Shown here: positions 1 to 9,033 of the stretch, piece after piece | How positions within the stretch are numbered: position 1 is the first letter of the stretch | How the letters are laid out: each line of letters starts with the position of its first letter | DNA from: Maribacter aquimaris | GTDB taxonomy: Bacteria > Bacteroidota > Bacteroidia > Flavobacteriales > Flavobacteriaceae | Length of the DNA: 64,000 nt | Reading direction: 5' to 3' | NCBI RefSeq assembly: GCF_014596745.1 | Contig: NZ_JABTCF010000001.1 | Span: forward strand, 372,001-436,000 | Made by a program: the position numbers and the translations under genes | Notes under the pieces: model-generated | What the model saw: only the letters and a program-made list of their open reading frames with translations | What the model was told of the DNA's origin: nothing | The model's database searches: none

Positions 1-374
1 GCTATCAAACGTTGGGAATCCTGTGTATCGTAAATAGTGAAATTACTTGGGTAACCCAGTTTATCCCCGTCATAACGCAATAATCTTGCAAAAACGGAGT
101 GAAAGGTACCCATCCAAAGATTTTTAGCTTCCGAATCACCAACGATATCAGCGATTCGTTTTTTCATTTCCCTTGCCGCTTTATTGGTAAAGGTCAGTGC
201 CAAAATATTAAATGAGTCCACACCTTGCGCCATTAAGTGCGCAATACGGTATGTTAGAACCCGCGTCTTTCCAGAACCGGCACCGGCAATAACCATTAAC
301 GGACCGTCTTTATGCAGTACGGGAGCCTTTTGGGCCTCATTTAATTCATCTATAAAATTTTTCAATACAATCAA
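1..374 (-). CDS. ATP-dependent DNA helicase UvrD/PcrA family, N-terminal part (cut by window start)
   Basis: Superfamily 1 3'-5' helicase of DNA repair and replication restart. Reading leftwards from 374, the protein has the Q-motif region (LNEAQKAPV), Walker A (AGAGSGKT), motif Ia (LALTFTNKAAREMKKR) and the WMGTFHSVFARLLR segment, all in the order and spacing of UvrD/PcrA. Only about 124 residues are inside the window and the rest lies to the left. No ATG lies between the upstream in-frame stop (393-395) and the conserved region, so the start is probably TTG at 374 (or the TTG at 365). The family is clear. UvrD, PcrA and Rep cannot be told apart from this fragment. Confidence 0.9.
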   Translation of the reverse strand, partial: MIVLKNFIDELNEAQKAPVLHKDGPLMVIAGAGSGKTRVLTYRIAHLMAQGVDSFNILALTFTNKAAREMKKRIADIVGDSEAKNLWMGTFHSVFARLLRYDGDKLGYPSNFTIYDTQDSQRLI

Positions 375-498
375 GAATTTAGTGCGGTGAATTTAGCACT
401 AATTCACCGGACCCTAAAAAGCTAAACCCAATAATTATGAACAATGAAAATTGAATATTCTTTCAATTTGAATATATTTAGGCATAAAAAGTCCGAAT

Positions 499-1023
499 AT
501 GCCCCAATTTAACCCGATTCCTTTATTTCTTGGTTTCATTCTTAGCCTATCTTTAGGTGCACAATCCAAGAAAGCCGGACCGATAATTTCAGATTTCGGG
601 GAAGTATGGACCATAAATGCCCCTGATTTCAAAACCGATACCTCGATGGATTTCAAAGCGGTCTTCGACATTATGAATTCCCCTGATGACCCCAGTAAAT
701 TAAATACGACCATTGAAACTGCCGCCCGTTTCTTGAATATGCATGCCCAAAACAGCGTTCCCGTTGAACAGTTGAAAGTCGCATTGGTAATACATAATAA
801 GGCCTCAAAAGATATTATCACGAACAAAGCCTATCGAACACGATACGGAACCGATAACCCTAATATTGAATTGATCAAAGCCCTTTTAGCTTCAGGTGGA
901 CAATCATCTATGGCACGGGGCATAGCTAAGGAAGAACTAATCGATGGGGTTCAATTATCACTTTCGGCAATGACCGCTTTGATCCAATTTCAAAATAACG
1001 ATTACAAACTAATCAAATTCTAA
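499..1023 (+). CDS. Secreted DsrE/DsrF-like family protein
   Basis: A 174-residue protein with an N-terminal signal peptide (hydrophobic PLFLGFILSLSLGA, likely cleaved around residue 21). The remainder resembles the DsrE/DsrF/YchN fold: a conserved beta strand reading VALVIHNKAS, followed by NIELIKALLASGG and a SSMARGI segment. In sulfur-relay DsrE proteins a cysteine sits near this last segment; none is visible here, so sulfur transfer by the usual mechanism is unlikely. It is 11 bases upstream of the M20 amidohydrolase gene and probably co-transcribed with it. Substrate and role are unknown. Confidence 0.7.
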   Translation: MPQFNPIPLFLGFILSLSLGAQSKKAGPIISDFGEVWTINAPDFKTDTSMDFKAVFDIMNSPDDPSKLNTTIETAARFLNMHAQNSVPVEQLKVALVIHNKASKDIITNKAYRTRYGTDNPNIELIKALLASGGQSSMARGIAKEELIDGVQLSLSAMTALIQFQNNDYKLIKF

Positions 1024-1034
1024 ATCGGATACTT

Positions 1035-2309
1035 ATGAATAAATGCTACAGCTTAGTGCTACTTCTTATCGGAAGTTTGGCGTTCGCCCAAAATCCAAAT
1101 CTTAACAAAGACTACCGGGCCATTGAAAATAAGGTCATTGAATGGCGAAGGGAAATACATCAAAATCCTGAACTTTCGAATCGTGAGTTTAAAACAGCCG
1201 AAAAAATTGCCAAACACTTAAAATCCTTGGGTCTTGAGGTTCAAACCGGGGTTGCCCATACCGGGGTTGTTGGTATTTTAAAAGGAGAACAGGATGGAAA
1301 AGTCATTGCCTTAAGGGCCGATATCGATGCCTTACCTGTCTATGAACGGAATGACCTTCCTTATAAATCCAATGTTACTTCGGAATTCCTGGGAGAAAAG
1401 GTCGGAGTGATGCACGCCTGCGGCCATGACACGCATACTGCTATTTTAATGGGGGTTGCCGAGGTCCTATCCAAAAATAAGGACAAGATCAAAGGAACCG
1501 TAAAATTCATATTCCAACCTGCTGAGGAAGGTCCACCACCAGGAGAAGAAGGCGGTGCCCTATTAATGGTGAAAGAAGGGGTTCTAAAAAATCCTGATGT
1601 CGATGCCATTTTCGGACTTCATATTAATTCAAATACGCCGGTTGGCATAATACGGTATAAATCAGGAGGAACAATGGCCGCTGCCCAGAGTTTCACCATA
1701 AACGTTAAAGGTAAGCAAAGTCATGGTTCCCAGCCCTGGTCGGGTGTTGATCCTATTTTGATCAGTGCCAAAATCATTGACGGATTACAAACCATTATAA
1801 GTCGAGAAACTGATTTGACCAACGAAGCAGCTGTAATTACCGTTGGAAAAATCAAAAGTGGGGTGCGGTTCAACATTATCCCGGAAAGTGCAGAAATGAT
1901 TGGAACGATACGAACGTTAGACTACGATATGAAAGACCATATCAACAAAAGAATGATGGAAATGGTGCCTGCTATTGCCAAGGCTTTTGGTGGTGATGCT
2001 ACCATTGAAATCAAGGATGCCACAGACATCACCTATAACGATCCTGCCCTTGTCGAACAAATGCTGCCCACCATGCAACGCATAGCCGGCGCAAGCAATG
2101 TACAAACACAGAAAGCGGTGACCGGTGCTGAGGATTTCTCTTATTTTCAGCGTGAAGTGCCCGGTTTTTTCTTTTTCCTGGGGGGAATGACCCCGGGTAC
2201 AACCGAATCATTTCCGCACCACACTCCCGATTTCCTTATTGATGATAGTGGATTACTGCTTGGGGTCAAAACCCTTACGGAAATGAGTTTGGATTATTTG
2301 AACCAATAG
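1035..2309 (+). CDS. M20-family amidohydrolase (secreted)
   Basis: A 424-residue metal-dependent amidohydrolase or carboxypeptidase of the M20D (IAA-amino-acid hydrolase/HipO-like) group. A signal peptide (residues 1-18, ending SLAFAQ) sends it out of the cytoplasm. Metal-binding residues are visible: MHACGHDTH (H127, C129, H131, D132), the PAEEG motif (about residues 162-166) and FGLHINS further on. The inserted dimerisation domain (SHGSQPWSGVDPI) and the C-terminal GAEDFSYF motif are also present. The length is normal for the family. It likely releases an amino acid from an N-acyl or N-aryl conjugate in the periplasm; the exact substrate cannot be read from sequence. Confidence 0.9.
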   Translation: MNKCYSLVLLLIGSLAFAQNPNLNKDYRAIENKVIEWRREIHQNPELSNREFKTAEKIAKHLKSLGLEVQTGVAHTGVVGILKGEQDGKVIALRADIDALPVYERNDLPYKSNVTSEFLGEKVGVMHACGHDTHTAILMGVAEVLSKNKDKIKGTVKFIFQPAEEGPPPGEEGGALLMVKEGVLKNPDVDAIFGLHINSNTPVGIIRYKSGGTMAAAQSFTINVKGKQSHGSQPWSGVDPILISAKIIDGLQTIISRETDLTNEAAVITVGKIKSGVRFNIIPESAEMIGTIRTLDYDMKDHINKRMMEMVPAIAKAFGGDATIEIKDATDITYNDPALVEQMLPTMQRIAGASNVQTQKAVTGAEDFSYFQREVPGFFFFLGGMTPGTTESFPHHTPDFLIDDSGLLLGVKTLTEMSLDYLNQ

Positions 2310-2329
2310 TCAATACAACGATAATAAAA

Positions 2330-2356
2330 AAAGGTCAGACATCATTTATGACCTTT
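2330..2356 (+). terminator. Weak hairpin after the amidohydrolase gene
   Basis: Inverted repeat AAAGGTCA (2330-2337) and TGACCTTT (2349-2356) with an 11-base loop, 21 bases after the stop codon. The T tract after it is interrupted, so termination may be partial. Confidence 0.35.
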
Positions 2357-2388
2357 ATGGTAGATTTTTAAGTTATAATTAAATATTC

Positions 2389-3963
2389 ATGGATTCTTTT
2401 CTTAGTGTTTTAGGTAATATTTCTTGGTGGATGTGGGTGCTCATCCTTTTATTGGTCGTAGCCGTCCGGGATATCTTTTTCCAAAGTGCACATACCATAT
2501 CCCATAACTTTCCCATTGTCGGACATTTGCGCTATTGGTTGGAAAGTATTGGTCCGGAAATGAGGCAGTATTTTGTAGCGAACAATCGGGAAGAACTCCC
2601 TTTTAACCGTATCGAACGCAGTTGGATCTATGCCTCCGCCAAAAGGGAGAACAATTATGAGGGTTTTGGAACAGACAGGGATATCTATGCCCACCAACAT
2701 ATCTTCGTGAAAAACCAAATGATGGCCTACAAGATCGGGCCCGATCATCCCAACGCCAAGGACAAATGCTTTTTGCCCTGTGCAAAGGTCATCGGTAGTT
2801 ACAACAAACGCGAAAAACCCTTTAGACCAGGGTCTGCCATTAATGTTTCCGCCATGAGTTTCGGCTCCTTATCGGCTGCAGCCGTTGAATCCTTGAACGT
2901 GGGTGTCTTAAAGGCAGGTGCCTACCACAACACCGGGGAAGGAGGCTTATCGCCATACCATAAACAAGGCGGTGATATCATTTTTCATTTCGGGACGGGT
3001 TATTTTGGTGTTCGAAGTGAAGATGGTAATTTTTCGATGGAAAAATTAAAATCATTGGTTAATGAAAACCCATGCATCAAGGCCATAGAGATCAAACTTT
3101 CCCAAGGAGCAAAACCTGGTAAGGGCGGCGTTTTGCCAGGTGCCAAGATAACCCATGAAATTGCAAGGATAAGAGGTGTGGAAGTCGGCAAGGATGTCCT
3201 CTCCCCTGCCACCCACAAAGCTTTTGACACCATTCCCGAGCTGCTACAACTCATTGAGGATATTGCCGAACAAACAGGCTTACCCGTAGGAATCAAAGGT
3301 GCTATTGGCAAATTGGACCAATGGGAAGCATTGGCCGACCATATGCTTAAAACAGGGAAAGGACCTGATTTTATTACCGTTGATGGTGGTGAAGGTGGCA
3401 CGGGTGCTGCCCCACCGAGTTTTGCCGACCATGTATCCCTACCCTGGGTATACGGATTTTCAAGTCTGTATAAAATGTTCTTGGAAAGGAACTTAACCCA
3501 TAGAATCGTTTTTATCGGGAGTGGAAGACTGGGATTCCCCGCCAAAGCGGCCATGGCCTTTGCTATGGGGGTCGACTGCATCAATGTCGCCCGGGAGGCC
3601 ATGATGAGTATAGGATGTATCCAGGCCCAGATTTGCCACACCAATCGGTGTCCGTCTGGTGTGGCCACACAAAACAAATGGCTTCAGAGAGGTATCCATG
3701 TACCTCTAAAATCCGACCGATTGGCACAATATTTTAAGACTTTTAGAAAAGAACTGATTGAAATCACCCATGCGGCCGGTTATGAACACCCTTGCCAATT
3801 TACCATGGATGACATACAAGTGAATGTGGATGATGATTTCTTACATAGTGACCTGAAATCAACCTATGGTTATGAAAAATCGAAAGTGCCTTTCAAAAAT
3901 ATGCAGGAACTCTATGCTTGCGAATTCTTAGGGGGACAACATTTTCATGACGTTCCCAAATAG
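2389..3963 (+). CDS. FMN-binding glutamate synthase family protein
   Basis: A 524-residue protein with one N-terminal membrane segment (residues about 7-27, WWMWVLILLLVVAV) followed by a single glutamate-synthase central/FMN domain. Visible signatures are NVSAMSFGSLSAAAVE, GEGGLSPYH, the FMN-binding VDGGEGGTGAAPP loop, a glycine-rich GSGRLGFPAKAA segment and the cysteine-rich CIQAQICHTNRCPSGVATQ region that in GltB binds the 3Fe-4S cluster. It lacks the glutaminase domain of true GltB, so it is not a complete glutamate synthase. Such membrane-anchored single-domain forms are common in Bacteroidetes and their physiological substrate is not established. It stands alone between the amidohydrolase and an OmpA-like gene. 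Confidence 0.85.
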   Translation: MDSFLSVLGNISWWMWVLILLLVVAVRDIFFQSAHTISHNFPIVGHLRYWLESIGPEMRQYFVANNREELPFNRIERSWIYASAKRENNYEGFGTDRDIYAHQHIFVKNQMMAYKIGPDHPNAKDKCFLPCAKVIGSYNKREKPFRPGSAINVSAMSFGSLSAAAVESLNVGVLKAGAYHNTGEGGLSPYHKQGGDIIFHFGTGYFGVRSEDGNFSMEKLKSLVNENPCIKAIEIKLSQGAKPGKGGVLPGAKITHEIARIRGVEVGKDVLSPATHKAFDTIPELLQLIEDIAEQTGLPVGIKGAIGKLDQWEALADHMLKTGKGPDFITVDGGEGGTGAAPPSFADHVSLPWVYGFSSLYKMFLERNLTHRIVFIGSGRLGFPAKAAMAFAMGVDCINVAREAMMSIGCIQAQICHTNRCPSGVATQNKWLQRGIHVPLKSDRLAQYFKTFRKELIEITHAAGYEHPCQFTMDDIQVNVDDDFLHSDLKSTYGYEKSKVPFKNMQELYACEFLGGQHFHDVPK

Positions 3964-4013
3964 TATATTTTTGCATCAAAATTTTATTATACCATAATTA
4001 CCTATTAAGCCCT

Positions 4014-4790
4014 ATGAAACAACTTTTACTTAGCCTAGCCCTTATCCTAATTTCCACAACTGCAATTTTTGCACAACGCAAGAGTGACCTGATTGCCGAG
4101 ATTGCATCACTTAAAACGGAATTGGATTCAACAAAAGCCATTGTCATTAAAGCCAAAAAGAATGAAAGAGTGGGTTTGGCACGTGCGGAATCTTTCGAAT
4201 CCCAAGTCAAGGAACTTCAAGATGCCAATGCTACCTTACTTAAAAATTTGAACAGTTTTGCTAAAGTATCGAATAAGAATTCCGAAAACATCAATAAGGT
4301 GATGGAAAAACTGGAGCAGAAAGAAAATCAGTTGAAAGCCATCAACAATAGTATAGCTTCGAACGATTCAACTTCAGTTGTCGTATTGACCCATGCCAAA
4401 CAATCCCTTGGTGAGAATGCCAAAATTGGAATAGCCAATGGATCTGTGATCATTGCGTCGAAACTGGAATCCTTATTTGGCAATACCACAGGTACCACCC
4501 TAACTCCTGAAGGTACAGCGTGGATAGAGAAGATCGGTAACCTATTAAAAGTAAATCCTGGAGTTTCATTGACTATTGAAGGATTAAGCATGACCGGGGA
4601 ATTGGATTTGGCTGCCGATCAGGCATCCGCTATTGGCTCCGTTCTTCAAAAACAGTTCTCGATTGACTCCAATAGGATTCATACCTTGGGAAAAGACGGT
4701 AATTTCAAGGAAGGCATCAACTTGGTACTACATCCTGATTATGCACGGTTTTATGATATGGTCAAAGAGCATATGAAAGCATCAAACTAA
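4014..4790 (+). CDS. Exported coiled-coil protein with OmpA-like C-terminus
   Basis: A 258-residue protein with a signal peptide (MKQLLLSLALILISTTAIFAQ), a long charged coiled-coil segment (about residues 25-115, rich in K, E, L and N) and a C-terminal region (about 150-245) resembling OmpA-like peptidoglycan-binding domains: LTPEGTAWIEKIGNLLKVNP, an SLTIEG strand, then a RIHTLGKDG segment. The match is partial and the usual NxxL...R motif is weak. A TAnnTTTG element (3966-3973) lies about 40 bases upstream of the start. Likely a periplasmic or outer-membrane-associated structural protein. Confidence 0.6.
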   Translation: MKQLLLSLALILISTTAIFAQRKSDLIAEIASLKTELDSTKAIVIKAKKNERVGLARAESFESQVKELQDANATLLKNLNSFAKVSNKNSENINKVMEKLEQKENQLKAINNSIASNDSTSVVVLTHAKQSLGENAKIGIANGSVIIASKLESLFGNTTGTTLTPEGTAWIEKIGNLLKVNPGVSLTIEGLSMTGELDLAADQASAIGSVLQKQFSIDSNRIHTLGKDGNFKEGINLVLHPDYARFYDMVKEHMKASN

Positions 4791-4874
4791 ATTGGGAGCT
4801 TATTGAAATTGCATATACTTTTTCAAAAAAACCTGCGTTTTAGTTTGCGTAAACCGAGCTAAATACCCATTAAA

Positions 4875-5393
4875 ATGACAGGAGATCAAATCTTTCAATT
4901 ATTTGCTTATCTATTACCCTCAGTAGTCGTAGGGGCAATTTCTTTTTATTTTTTTAGAATGCACACCAATAATGAGGAAGGGCGTCGACGGTATCTTTTG
5001 CATAAGGATTCCCAACAAAACACCCTTCCCATCAGATTACAGGCCTATGAGCGGATGGCTTTGTTTTTAGAGCGTATCGCCATTCCCAGTCTGGTAGTTC
5101 GTGTGGCACCAAAAACTTCGGATAAAAACGATTACGAAAACCTTTTGATACGTACTATCGAAAACGAGTTTGAACACAACCTATCACAACAGATTTATTT
5201 GTCGGATGAATGTTGGAACATAATTAAGGCCGCCAAAAGCGCAACTATCCAAATGATTCGTAAAGCAGCCTTGAGCGAAACCGATTCGGCGGATAAACTT
5301 CGGGAAGACGTTCTTAACCAAACGATGGACAAACAATCACCTTCGGCCACTGCCCTTTCGTATGTAAAAAAGGAAATCGGGGAACTTTGGTAG
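4875..5393 (+). CDS. Conserved small membrane-anchored protein (DUF7935-like)
   Basis: A 172-residue protein with one N-terminal transmembrane helix (about residues 8-26) and a helical cytoplasmic remainder. The segment LPIRLQAYERMALFLERI and the phrase ENEFEHNLSQQIYLSDECWNII are familiar from a conserved protein family of unknown function found throughout Flavobacteriia. No catalytic motif is visible. It is followed by the convergent patatin-like gene. Confidence 0.6.
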   Translation: MTGDQIFQLFAYLLPSVVVGAISFYFFRMHTNNEEGRRRYLLHKDSQQNTLPIRLQAYERMALFLERIAIPSLVVRVAPKTSDKNDYENLLIRTIENEFEHNLSQQIYLSDECWNIIKAAKSATIQMIRKAALSETDSADKLREDVLNQTMDKQSPSATALSYVKKEIGELW

Positions 5394-5475
5394 AAGCCTT
5401 CAAGAACAACTTACGGTAAAATTGTAGTCCCATTGCATTCGCGTTCATGGAGTTTAATCGAACGACGTTGGGATA

Positions 5476-6387
5476 TCAATCCGCATCAAGTTCCAACTGG
5501 GAGGTCTCCAAATTCTTATATTTGGCGAAATTATAACCACTCGCCCACCATGTAGTCATTTTTTCCTTGTTGAAAATCAACGAATTGGTTGTGAGTACGG
5601 CGGGGGTATAATAAAAATTGATAACCGCTCCTTGATGATTCGCCACATACTTCCCGATACGAATGTTCTGATGTTCAATCCGGTCCAACATAAAAGCGAA
5701 CATTGAGGTAAGCAAAGCAAAGGCATTCTTTGACGGCAGACGATTGAACATGGTGGTCTCGGTCTGTAAGATAATGGCATCTATTTCCGTTGCACCGCGT
5801 TTTATGGCTTCCTCTATGGGAACCATGGACCCCAGTCCACCATCGGCATATTCACATCCATTCTTTTTAACCAAACTCATAAAGGGGGTATAGTTACAGG
5901 AAATCCAAATCCATTCACAGAACTCTTCGTAATTGAAATCGTTGATCGATTTATATTCCACTTGATTCATGGAAAGATTGGAAACCGTAGCGACAATATC
6001 CTTTGGTCCGTTCTTGAGCCTGTGGAATTCTTCCTCCGTAAGCGTATTCTTGATTAATTTTAGAAGGTTCTTGCTCTCCCCAAAGGTTTTACGACCCCTA
6101 TAGAAATTCTTAAGAACATTCCAATGGTCAATTCCGATACTTTCAACCCCATGCTTTTTTTGAATAACAAAAGGACAGTTACTAAAAATACTATTTTGGT
6201 TCACCGAGGTATAGACTTCTTTTATCTTTTCGATTTTCTGAAGTGCCAAATGGGAGATTAACAAACTCCCTGTTGAAGTCCCTAAAAAAAGATCATAGGA
6301 ATGTCCCAATCCCTTCATTAAATATTCGGCGACGCCCCCTGCAAAAGCTCCTTTGCTTCCTCCTCCCGATATGACCATTGCTCTCAT
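5476..6387 (-). CDS. Patatin-like phospholipase family protein
   Basis: A 303-residue lipid acyl hydrolase of the patatin/RssA type. All catalytic elements are present: the glycine-rich oxyanion loop GGGSKG (residues 8-13), the nucleophile elbow GTSTG with Ser38, and the dyad aspartate in the DGG motif (D182). There is no signal peptide, so it is probably cytoplasmic or peripheral at the inner membrane. Its start codon overlaps the stop of the upstream M1 peptidase gene (ATGA, 6384-6387), indicating translational coupling. The lipid substrate is unknown. Confidence 0.88.
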   Translation of the reverse strand: MRAMVISGGGSKGAFAGGVAEYLMKGLGHSYDLFLGTSTGSLLISHLALQKIEKIKEVYTSVNQNSIFSNCPFVIQKKHGVESIGIDHWNVLKNFYRGRKTFGESKNLLKLIKNTLTEEEFHRLKNGPKDIVATVSNLSMNQVEYKSINDFNYEEFCEWIWISCNYTPFMSLVKKNGCEYADGGLGSMVPIEEAIKRGATEIDAIILQTETTMFNRLPSKNAFALLTSMFAFMLDRIEHQNIRIGKYVANHQGAVINFYYTPAVLTTNSLIFNKEKMTTWWASGYNFAKYKNLETSQLELDAD

Positions 6388-8480
6388 TGCAGACTCAATT
6401 TGGTCCTAATATAACGAAGTTCATTATCATTCATTCCTTTTGCTAGACCTATAATGCGATTTCTTTGACGATCATCCTTTAGAAGGGTATCAAGTAGCTG
6501 TCTGGCATATTTTCGAAACTGCCATGAATGATGTATACTGGCATCAATCAGATCCAATATGTTTTGATCCGTGTATTCAAGAACATCCCCAATGATCCCA
6601 AATGCGGCTTGTCTGGTTTCCATTGAAAACTGCGGGGAAGTATACCCGTACAATTCTGAAAGATATACTTCCTTCGAATCATCATCATAATCCTTGGTCA
6701 GTGATGCCAATAACAACCATAATAAACGTACATTTTTATTGGGCAAACCAATTACACCTTTGGTCTTCTCTAAATATTGGCGCCGGTCTTGGGGGAATGA
6801 AATCCATAATCGATATAATGCATTTTCTTGGGTGATATAGCTTTCGTCCTCCAGTAGGGATTCATAATCCTTTTTCAGGGACAAGGGAATTTTTTGGGAA
6901 TAGACTAAAGCCAAGGCCTGTCGTATTTTGATGGATTCACTGTTAAATGCATTCTTAAGCATTTCAGGGGTAAACGATTTATGGTATTTTAAAACCATTC
7001 GCATCTTAAGTTCCTCCTCGTTGGAAGCATTCCAGTATTCCTTAATAATATTTGATTTGTGTTCCAAACTTGTAGTCAGCTTCCATTTTAATGCTAGGAA
7101 TTTGGAAATACCATTGGCATTGGACACAAGATATTCCTTTACTTTTTCATACGGGAAATCCGGTGATCGCAACCATACCTTTTCAAACGATTTCAAATCC
7201 GTGGTACTAGCAGACTCCATTTCTGAAACGAAGTCATCAATGGTCGCATTCTTGAATCCGTATTTCCCCAAATAATTCTTGATTCCTTTTTTAAAGGCAT
7301 CATCGCCTAACTCATTACGCAACATTACAAGGGCCCAAGCCCCTTTTTCATAAAAGGTAAGGCTACTCGCTTTCGGGTTCGTTAATGCTTCCCCTTTTCC
7401 TTCACTAGACTGCTCTTTTAATTGTTGGGCCGAATCATAAAGCTTCCAATAAAAATAATCATCCCCAAAGATCTCCTTTTCGGCCAAATAAGCATAATAG
7501 GTGGCAAACCCTTCATGGAGCCAATGATGGCTCCCGTTTTTTTCCGTAACCAAATTCCCAAACCATTGATGGGCCAATTCATGCGCATTGACGTTCACGA
7601 AGTTTTTATCAACAAATGCGATGGAATCAATAACATATCCATCGGAAAAAATAGTTGTTCCTGTATTTTCCATTCCCGCGTATAAAAAATCCTTCACAGG
7701 AATCTGTTTATAATTTTGCCAAGGATAGGGTACACCTATCTCCTGCTCCATAAAATCAAAAATTGACCTGGTATATCGATAGGTAGGTTCCAATTTTAGA
7801 CTGTCTTTGGGGTAATAATAATTCTCAATAGAAATACCACTCGAGGACGTTAATTGTTGTTTACTGTATGTTCCGATGGCAAAAGCCAATAGATAACTAC
7901 TCATGGGATCCCTCATATCATAGGACCAGGTTTTTAGTCCTTCATTCTCCCTGACTTTAGTAAGAACACCATTGGCGATGACCTCGTATTCTGGATCAAA
8001 TGAAATATTCAGGTCAAATTCCACCTTCTCTTCCATATCATCAAAACTGGGCAACCAATGACTGGTATATTTCCCTTGACCCTGGGTCCATATTTGTTCA
8101 TTACCGATTATAGTATCATGTATACCAAGGAAATAAACCGTCTGTTTCGGATGAGCAGTATATTCCAAGGTTAGTGCATAACTTCTGTTCTTTTTGAATT
8201 TCCTATAGATGGCAATTGAGGTGTCGGATATTTTAAATGTGGCTTTTTTATGATTCAATAGTACGGTTTTAAATGCCATTTTTTTTGCATCGAGGAAGAC
8301 GGAATCGACATTCTCCAGAATCTTGAATTTATAATTTACTGTGCCCTCTATAGCTTTTTCCAAAACAATAGGATGAATATTTACTTTCGCGTGAACAAAG
8401 TCAACCTTATCTTGATGTTGGGCACAAGTATTGGTGAATACCAAACCAAAAATAACCGTGAGGACAATCCGTTGAACCAT
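6384..8480 (-). CDS. M1 family aminopeptidase (secreted)
   Basis: A 698-residue zinc aminopeptidase. A signal peptide (residues 1-20, ending NTCAQ) implies a periplasmic or surface location. The gluzincin site is complete: HELAH (H300, E301, H304) with the third ligand E323 eighteen residues on, and an exopeptidase motif AGMEN (268-272) in place of the usual GAMEN. The C-terminal third is helical, as in ERAP-like M1 enzymes. It is translationally coupled to the patatin-like gene downstream. A role in oligopeptide breakdown is inferred from the family. Confidence 0.9.
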   Translation of the reverse strand: MVQRIVLTVIFGLVFTNTCAQHQDKVDFVHAKVNIHPIVLEKAIEGTVNYKFKILENVDSVFLDAKKMAFKTVLLNHKKATFKISDTSIAIYRKFKKNRSYALTLEYTAHPKQTVYFLGIHDTIIGNEQIWTQGQGKYTSHWLPSFDDMEEKVEFDLNISFDPEYEVIANGVLTKVRENEGLKTWSYDMRDPMSSYLLAFAIGTYSKQQLTSSSGISIENYYYPKDSLKLEPTYRYTRSIFDFMEQEIGVPYPWQNYKQIPVKDFLYAGMENTGTTIFSDGYVIDSIAFVDKNFVNVNAHELAHQWFGNLVTEKNGSHHWLHEGFATYYAYLAEKEIFGDDYFYWKLYDSAQQLKEQSSEGKGEALTNPKASSLTFYEKGAWALVMLRNELGDDAFKKGIKNYLGKYGFKNATIDDFVSEMESASTTDLKSFEKVWLRSPDFPYEKVKEYLVSNANGISKFLALKWKLTTSLEHKSNIIKEYWNASNEEELKMRMVLKYHKSFTPEMLKNAFNSESIKIRQALALVYSQKIPLSLKKDYESLLEDESYITQENALYRLWISFPQDRRQYLEKTKGVIGLPNKNVRLLWLLLASLTKDYDDDSKEVYLSELYGYTSPQFSMETRQAAFGIIGDVLEYTDQNILDLIDASIHHSWQFRKYARQLLDTLLKDDRQRNRIIGLAKGMNDNELRYIRTKLSLQ

Positions 8481-8613
8481 AGATTAAAATTACAATGTTT
8501 TTATTGAATTTGACCATGGAGCAAACGTCATTTTTGAAGGATCAATGTTAAGGAAAAGATCTCTCGATGCGTAATAATACCTAATTCACAACAAGATGGC
8601 CAAAGTAGGATGG

Positions 8614-8646
8614 GATTCCTCGTCGCTATCGCTCTGTCGGAATGAC
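8614..8646 (+). repeat. REP-like repeat, type A copy 1
   Basis: A 33-base unit starting GATTCCTCGTCGCTA and ending GGAATGAC. The outer ATTCC/GGAAT arms are complementary and the centre is GC-rich. It matches copy 2 at 8859-8891 at all but a few central positions. Confidence 0.65.
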
Positions 8647-8756
8647 AACGAACAGAATAATGACTTCAATGGGCTTTTCGAAAGAGGAACGACCGGTAAA
8701 TCCCAAAAAGCTGAGTTTTTGTTACCTAATTTAGGCTTCGATCCCAATTAAGGATA

Positions 8757-8782
8757 GGATTTCTCCCTTTGGTCGAAATGAC
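8757..8782 (+). repeat. REP-like repeat, type B copy 1
   Basis: A unit reading GGATTTCTCCC...GGTCGAAATGACC with complementary ATTTC/GAAAT arms. It is related to 8960-8987. The shared ending (AATGAC) suggests that types A and B belong to the same family. Confidence 0.6.
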
Positions 8783-8858
8783 CAAGCGTCGTTTCATATG
8801 AATTGATTTTTATATCCTATTCATAGTTCCATACCCTATTTTTTGAAATACTTGATAT

Positions 8859-8891
8859 GATTCCTCGTCGCTACCGCTCGCTCGGAATGAC
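8859..8891 (+). repeat. REP-like repeat, type A copy 2
   Basis: Same 33-base unit as 8614-8646, again in the same orientation with ATTCC/GGAAT arms. Differences are confined to a few central bases. Confidence 0.65.
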
Positions 8892-8959
8892 TGCTTACGT
8901 CCTTTCATTAGCGGTAAAAACAAGTAACTCCGTGCTATGATTCAATTAAAGTACTGTGT

Positions 8960-8987
8960 GGGATTTATCCCCTAGGTCAAAATGACT
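8960..8987 (+). repeat. REP-like repeat, type B copy 2 (diverged)
   Basis: Related to 8757-8782 (GGGATTTATCCC...GGTCAAAATGACT) but more diverged, with weaker outer pairing (ATTT/AAAT). Confidence 0.5.
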
Positions 8988-8998
8988 CCATTTCAATA

Positions 8999-9029
8999 TT
9001 GCATCGCATTTAGTTTACCCCTATTTTTA
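8999..9029 (+). promoter_or_regulatory. Candidate recG promoter
   Basis: TTG (8999-9001), a 20-base spacer and TATTTTTA (9022-9029), a one-mismatch match to the Bacteroidetes TAnnTTTG element. It ends only four bases before the recG start codon, so the transcript would be nearly leaderless. Confidence 0.4.
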
Positions 9030-9033
9030 TCCC

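Larger units (their letters stand above)
8481..9033. other. Intergenic region with four REP-like palindromic repeats
   Basis: A 553-base gap between the M1 peptidase gene (leftward) and recG (rightward) with no credible gene. Its main content is four imperfect short palindromes, listed separately, alternating between two types (A-B-A-B) at intervals of about 100-145 bases. The recG promoter lies at its right end. Confidence 0.8.

Noticed and set aside
435-827. Antisense reading frame of 130 codons over the DsrE-like gene
   Set aside because: Shadow of the real gene on the opposite strand, no recognisable family or start context.
3000-3677. Antisense reading frame of 225 codons over the glutamate-synthase-family gene
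   Set aside because: The opposite strand encodes a clear FMN-domain protein with conserved motifs; the antisense product matches nothing.
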